Shown: positions 14,941 to 18,315 of the stretch, in pieces | Position numbering within the stretch: the stretch's first letter is position 1 | Layout: the number at the start of each line of letters is the position of its first letter | Assembly (NCBI GenBank): GCA_947074245.1 | Contig: CAMTOW010000006.1 | Coordinates: forward strand, 1 to 18,315 | Length of the DNA: 18,315 bases | Origin: an uncultured Bacteroidales bacterium | Lineage (GTDB): Bacteria > Bacteroidota > Bacteroidia > Bacteroidales > JAUNSR01 | Direction of reading: 5' to 3' | Position numbers and translations under genes: made by a program | The notes under the pieces: generated by a model | What the model saw: only the letters and a program-made list of their open reading frames with translations | The model's database searches: none | What the model was told of the DNA's origin: nothing

Positions 14941-16202
14941 ACGTTCTTCCATGCGATGTTTTCTTTATAAATATCAAGATAGCGAGCCGCCACTTTCGGT
15001 TCGGCATAATTCTCTTCCACAAAGGAACGAACCTCCGCGCGATACGCAGGATCCGCCGAACGCTCCAGGACGTGGACAATTCCGTCGGCTAAATCATCTA
15101 CCGAAAGATATTTCGCCACATAACCCGTCTGCAAATGCGTAATCATCTCAGGAATACCACCCACATCGAAACCGACGCAAGGAGTCGCACATGCCATCGC
15201 TTCCATGATCATATTGGGAAGATTCTCTTCGAGCGATGGAGTCACGAATACGTCTGCCGCCTGATACATAAGCCGAAGTTTTTGCGGATCGGAAACATAA
15301 CCGAGTTCATGGAGGGGTAGACCGAAATCCAGATCGCCTTTCTCCTTGATCTGTCCGCACATCACCAAGTCGGCATCCAATCCTTTCGAAGCCAATACCC
15401 TCGAAGCTTGAAGCAGATAATCCAGTCCTTTTCGTTTATCACTGGCAATGACAGCACCGAAGAGGATCAGTTTCTTATCGAGCGGCAATCCGAGCGCTTT
15501 GCGGGCAGCAGACTTATCGCCGGGTTGAAAGAAGGAGATATCGATCGGATTGGGAATTGCGATGAACCGATTGCCGGGTGCCAGCGAACTGCCTTTCGCG
15601 ACTTCGCCCAACCAATGGCTGCAGCTAACGAATTGAATCCGTCCATCGGGCATAAAGCGTTTCTTCCGAGCCATGATGCGAGCGGAAAGATCGCCTGAAG
15701 CGGGACGGATCAATTGCGGACATTCGCCACATGCGGCGCGAAAGCGTTCGCAACCGTGGGCATAATGACAGATTCCCATCACAGGCCAAAGATCGTGCAT
15801 CGTCCAGATCAGCGGTTTTCCGGAATCGATGATCCCGTCAATGCCCTTCAGAGAAACAAAGCCCTGATTGATCCAATGAAAATGAACGATATCGGCCTCT
15901 TGGATAAGCGGATGCTGGGATATATCGAACCCGAAAGAGGCGGTCGAAACGGAAAACAGACCTTTCTTACTCAAACCGTTGTTCCGGAAAATATCCAGAC
16001 GTTCGAGCAGGAAAGCCCATTTCTTACGAATAGCACCCCAACGAGAAGGTAAAATCTCAGTCACAAAAGGGAGAGCGGTCTCTTTATGAAGCACCAGCAC
16101 GTTTACCTCAGCACCCGCCTTGCGCAATGCTTGAGCAAGACGCATACAGGCTACCGCCGCGCCTCCTTTTCGATCGGACGTATTGACCAGAACTATTTTC
16201 AT
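14937..16202 (-). CDS. Family 4 glycosyltransferase
   Basis: The 421-residue protein has the GT-B fold of GT4 enzymes. The N-terminal domain starts MKIVLVNTSDRKGGAAVACMRLAQAL, with the glycine-rich acceptor-side loop, then HFHWINQGF near 107-115 and TMHDLWPVMGICH near 134-146. Cysteines at 145, 151, 158 and 161 form a cluster of the sort seen in WcaC-like transferases and might bind a metal. The C-terminal nucleotide-sugar domain has NPIDISFF at 218-225 and the E-X7-E motif Glu326/Glu334 in SLEENLPNMIMEAMA. It overlaps the next gene upstream by 4 bp (ATGA) and the downstream gene similarly. Substrates unknown. A role in capsule or exopolysaccharide assembly is inferred from context. Confidence 0.93.
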   Translation of the reverse strand: MKIVLVNTSDRKGGAAVACMRLAQALRKAGAEVNVLVLHKETALPFVTEILPSRWGAIRKKWAFLLERLDIFRNNGLSKKGLFSVSTASFGFDISQHPLIQEADIVHFHWINQGFVSLKGIDGIIDSGKPLIWTMHDLWPVMGICHYAHGCERFRAACGECPQLIRPASGDLSARIMARKKRFMPDGRIQFVSCSHWLGEVAKGSSLAPGNRFIAIPNPIDISFFQPGDKSAARKALGLPLDKKLILFGAVIASDKRKGLDYLLQASRVLASKGLDADLVMCGQIKEKGDLDFGLPLHELGYVSDPQKLRLMYQAADVFVTPSLEENLPNMIMEAMACATPCVGFDVGGIPEMITHLQTGYVAKYLSVDDLADGIVHVLERSADPAYRAEVRSFVEENYAEPKVAARYLDIYKENIAWKNV

Positions 16203-17119
16203 CTGAATTTATTTAATGTTCGACGCCATATTTTTTTCAAGAGCCGTTTGCCTTTGGTTATCTTGGAGTATTCGTAAGCATACACTTTTCCGATGGCTTT
16301 TCTTGCGATAAGATCCTCTTCGACCGGCAGAGAGGGGTCGATTACAAGGGGAGAGGTAAGATCCAATTCGGTATAATAACCCGCTTCAGACGTGAAATTG
16401 GTTCCGCTTCCGTCCGTACCGATGTTTTTCACCAACGATCGGCCCGCGTTCAGAGCGAGTCCGCCATTCAGGAATAGGGTTGCGTTCCACCGAATCGCCC
16501 AGGAATGGTTAAGCCCGGCGATCTGTCTGCGCAACATACGCGTAAAGGGATATAATCCGTTGAAATCAAATGCATACGAGCGATTTTCCGTTTCCAATCG
16601 AGCAAGAAGCTTTCTGCCATCGGGCTCGAAAAGGTCCCAGGCCCGTTTCCAGGTACCCCAGCCCCAACTGTTGGCAAAGCGGATGAAAAACGTTTCAGGA
16701 ACCGGAATCTTCGTCTTTAAAACATGTCCCTGCACGTTCATAACGCGCTCATCGTCCGCATAAAGTTCCAATCCCTCATTCATAAAGGTTAGAAACCAGG
16801 GAGAGGTGATCAGATCGTCTTCGAGAACGATCACGCGTCCGCAGCGATTCACCATTTCGGTCACCTCATCGATGATGCTCCGTGCCAATCCGCGGTTCAC
16901 CGGCTGTTCGGATACCGTCACCGAGCGAAACCCTTCGATCCGGCTGATCAGACGGCGCACCTCGGCTACACCGGCCTCATGAGCCGCTGTGGCGGGAGCG
17001 TCGCTGTATACATACAGATCGCTTTGAGAAGCGAGCTCATTGGCACGAAGCGCGTCGAGCGTCCGCTGCAAATGATCGGGACGATTGTATGCGAACAGTA
17101 GTATCGGAGCTGTTTCCAT
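16199..17119 (-). CDS. Glycosyltransferase, GT-A fold (GT2/GNT-I-like)
   Basis: The 306-residue protein starts METAPILLFAYNRPDHLQRTL, a GT-A nucleotide-binding start. LEDD at 99-102 is the acidic metal/nucleotide motif and SWGWGTWKRAWD at 151-162 is a conserved block of bacterial transferases of this type, often found in capsule and O-antigen loci. There is no signal peptide or membrane helix. The basic C-terminus (GKRLLKKIWRRTLNKFR) may help it lie on the membrane. It ends in a 4-bp overlap with the GT4 gene and begins 11 bp after the upstream GT2 gene. Specific sugar unknown. Confidence 0.87.
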   Translation of the reverse strand: METAPILLFAYNRPDHLQRTLDALRANELASQSDLYVYSDAPATAAHEAGVAEVRRLISRIEGFRSVTVSEQPVNRGLARSIIDEVTEMVNRCGRVIVLEDDLITSPWFLTFMNEGLELYADDERVMNVQGHVLKTKIPVPETFFIRFANSWGWGTWKRAWDLFEPDGRKLLARLETENRSYAFDFNGLYPFTRMLRRQIAGLNHSWAIRWNATLFLNGGLALNAGRSLVKNIGTDGSGTNFTSEAGYYTELDLTSPLVIDPSLPVEEDLIARKAIGKVYAYEYSKITKGKRLLKKIWRRTLNKFR

Positions 17120-17130
17120 AAAGTTTCCTG

Positions 17131-18198
17131 CTATGCTAAAAGTTTAACCAGATAATAAACCACGCGTTGGAATTGTCCCGTAAGACCGTTTTCCAGACGA
17201 ATTTGATCCAGATCAATGTATTTGACCGATTCGGTCACGATCGGATGTCGAAGAATATATGCGATTTCACGGAGTGAAGCGATTTTTCCGTTGGGGTTGC
17301 GTTTCCATTCATTGATCACGCTAAACGGCACATTGTTCCAAAGGCGATACGCCAGCCGCTCGCGACAATCGTGGATATGCTCCGGATGATAATGATTCAG
17401 CAGAACCCGCGATTCTTCGATCGACTTGATTCCATGCCGAAAGCATTTATAGCGATAATCATTGCATCCGAGCGACGATGTATAATGATAATGATGATAA
17501 AACGGTTGACGCACACAAGCTACCTTCTGTGTAGCCAGAAGCGCTTTCAGGTTGAAGAGATAGTCTTCAAACGGAAGTTCCCGTTCGGAAAGAAAAAACA
17601 ACTCTTCCCGATCGACGAGCGTGCGTTTGTAGATTTTGTTCCATACACCCGACGGCCATAACGAGTCGGCCCGGTCGGACGGTTTCGAATAGAGCAGGTA
17701 ACGAAGCATCTCTTCCCTCAAAGCGGCCGATCCGTCTTCACAATTGGTAGGATAGGCGCGTGTTTCCAGCTTTTCGCCGCGATGCACCATGACGTCACAT
17801 CGCACGATGTCATAATCACCCTCTTTCGCCTTTTCGTAAAGAGAACGGAACATGTCGGGATCGGTCGAATCGTCATTGTCGGCGAAACCGATGTATTCGC
17901 CCGAAGCGGCGCGAATCCCCTCATTGCGTGACAACCCCACACCCAGATTCTCCCGATTGCGAATCACGCGAAACCGCGAAGGATGGGAAGCGGCATAGCG
18001 TTGCAATACCTCATGGCTGCCATCTGTACTGCAATCATCCACACAGATCACCTCCAGATCGGGCAACGTCTGTGCCAACAGGCTGTCGAGCATACGCGGC
18101 AGGTAAGCCTCCGCGTTGTAGACAGGCATTATGACGGATATTTGAGGTCGTATCATTTCGATATTTTCGTATTCGGATTTATTTGTTTTTTCGTTCAT
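17131..18198 (-). CDS. Family 2 glycosyltransferase
   Basis: The 355-residue GT2 protein has ISVIMPVYNAEAYL at 20-33, VDDCSTDGS at 53-61, NLGVGLSRNEGIRAASGEYIGFADNDD across 84-110 with the metal-binding DXD-like ADNDD, and a C-terminal region of about 230 residues typical of EpsJ/CpsJ-like transferases. The N-terminal 14 residues are polar and charged. An ATG at codon 15 (base 18156) would start right before the domain and would avoid the 20-bp overlap with the upstream frame, so the start is uncertain. It is first of four consecutive transferase genes wholly inside the window. Donor sugar unknown. Confidence 0.9.
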   Translation of the reverse strand: MNEKTNKSEYENIEMIRPQISVIMPVYNAEAYLPRMLDSLLAQTLPDLEVICVDDCSTDGSHEVLQRYAASHPSRFRVIRNRENLGVGLSRNEGIRAASGEYIGFADNDDSTDPDMFRSLYEKAKEGDYDIVRCDVMVHRGEKLETRAYPTNCEDGSAALREEMLRYLLYSKPSDRADSLWPSGVWNKIYKRTLVDREELFFLSERELPFEDYLFNLKALLATQKVACVRQPFYHHYHYTSSLGCNDYRYKCFRHGIKSIEESRVLLNHYHPEHIHDCRERLAYRLWNNVPFSVINEWKRNPNGKIASLREIAYILRHPIVTESVKYIDLDQIRLENGLTGQFQRVVYYLVKLLA

Positions 18199-18266
18199 TG
18201 ATCTTCGTTCGTGCCAAATGCAGCGCTTCGAGCAGCAACTCGTCTTTGCAATAAAACAGGATCGCC
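18179..18266 (-). CDS. C-terminal fragment of an upstream cluster gene
   Basis: A minus-strand frame runs from the last biological base (18266) to a TAA at 18179-18181. It encodes 28 residues ending LARTKINERKNK, with codon use like its neighbours. Its stop lies 20 bp inside the next gene if that gene starts at 18198, an overlap pattern matching the rest of the cluster. It is probably the end of another polysaccharide gene, but too little remains to name a family. Confidence 0.5.
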
Positions 18267-18315
18267 AGATCGGAAGAGCGTCGTGTAGGGAAAGAGTGTT
18301 AAGATTAGTGTAGAT
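18267..18315. other. Illumina adapter sequence, not biological
   Basis: From 18267 the sequence begins AGATCGGAAGAGC and continues for 33 nt as the TruSeq universal adapter (read-through orientation), ending GAGTGT at 18299. TAAGATTA (18300-18307) follows, then GTGTAGAT (18308-18315), which is how the outer part of a dual-index adapter starts after the i5 index. TAAGATTA is the reverse complement of TAATCTTA, which I recall as TruSeq HT index D506. The contig should be trimmed after 18266. Confidence 0.97.

Noticed and set aside
1..18315. Insertion sequence, integrase, toxin-antitoxin or defence genes
   Set aside because: No protein in any frame shows transposase, recombinase, nuclease or toxin motifs.

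Overview
The window looks like a chromosomal contig from a Bacteroidales bacterium, of the gut or oral Bacteroides/Parabacteroides/Porphyromonadaceae type. The evidence is a set of Bacteroidota -7 boxes (TAnnTTTG) upstream of transcription units, AT-rich intergenic DNA around genes of roughly 50% GC, a xylose operon led by a Nudix-type (NrtR/XylR) regulator, an anaerobe-style serine sulfatase, and mammalian-type N-acylglucosamine 2-epimerase in a sialic acid cluster. Genus cannot be fixed from the sequence alone.

Layout, left to right. (1) Bases 1-270, minus strand: the start of a lipoprotein gene that runs off the left edge. (2) Bases 618-2144, plus strand: a secreted S1-type sulfatase, separated from the lipoprotein by an AT-rich divergent promoter region and ended by a strong hairpin terminator. 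(3) Bases 2145-2604: an intergenic region with a 22-nt-period CAGGCAG repeat array, a chain of mutually exclusive hairpins, a 20-bp bidirectional-looking terminator, and DnaA-box-like 9-mers. (4) Bases 2605-8013, minus strand: a sialic acid operon in the transcribed order creatininase-family hydrolase, N-acetylneuraminate lyase, N-acylglucosamine 2-epimerase, and a fusion of a secreted kelch/mutarotase domain with a sodium:solute symporter. (5) Bases 8436-13725, minus strand: the xylose operon in the transcribed order Nudix regulator, xylB, xylA, xylE, with a good terminator. (6) Bases 14176-18266, minus strand: a tightly packed and partly overlapping surface-polysaccharide glycosyltransferase cluster, cut by the right contig edge. 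(7) Bases 18267-18315 are not biological: they match the Illumina TruSeq adapter, an 8-nt i5 index and the start of the outer adapter.

How the genes work together. The symporter fusion would import sialic acid after its extracytoplasmic domain equilibrates the anomers. The lyase splits it to pyruvate and ManNAc, and the epimerase gives GlcNAc. No sialidase, TonB-dependent receptor, nagA or nagB is present here, so release, outer-membrane uptake and the final steps must be encoded elsewhere. The creatininase-family gene leads this operon but has no established role in the pathway. In the xylose operon XylE imports xylose, XylA makes xylulose, XylB makes xylulose 5-phosphate, and the Nudix protein, whose catalytic box is degenerate, is the probable local regulator.

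Most worth a second look: the adapter tail (assembly quality), the 22-nt repeat array with its nested hairpins, the mutarotase-symporter fusion, the creatininase gene in a sialic acid operon, a 70-residue insertion in XylE, and candidate operators upstream of both catabolic operons. I did not find clear evidence of a wholly new defence or mobile system.
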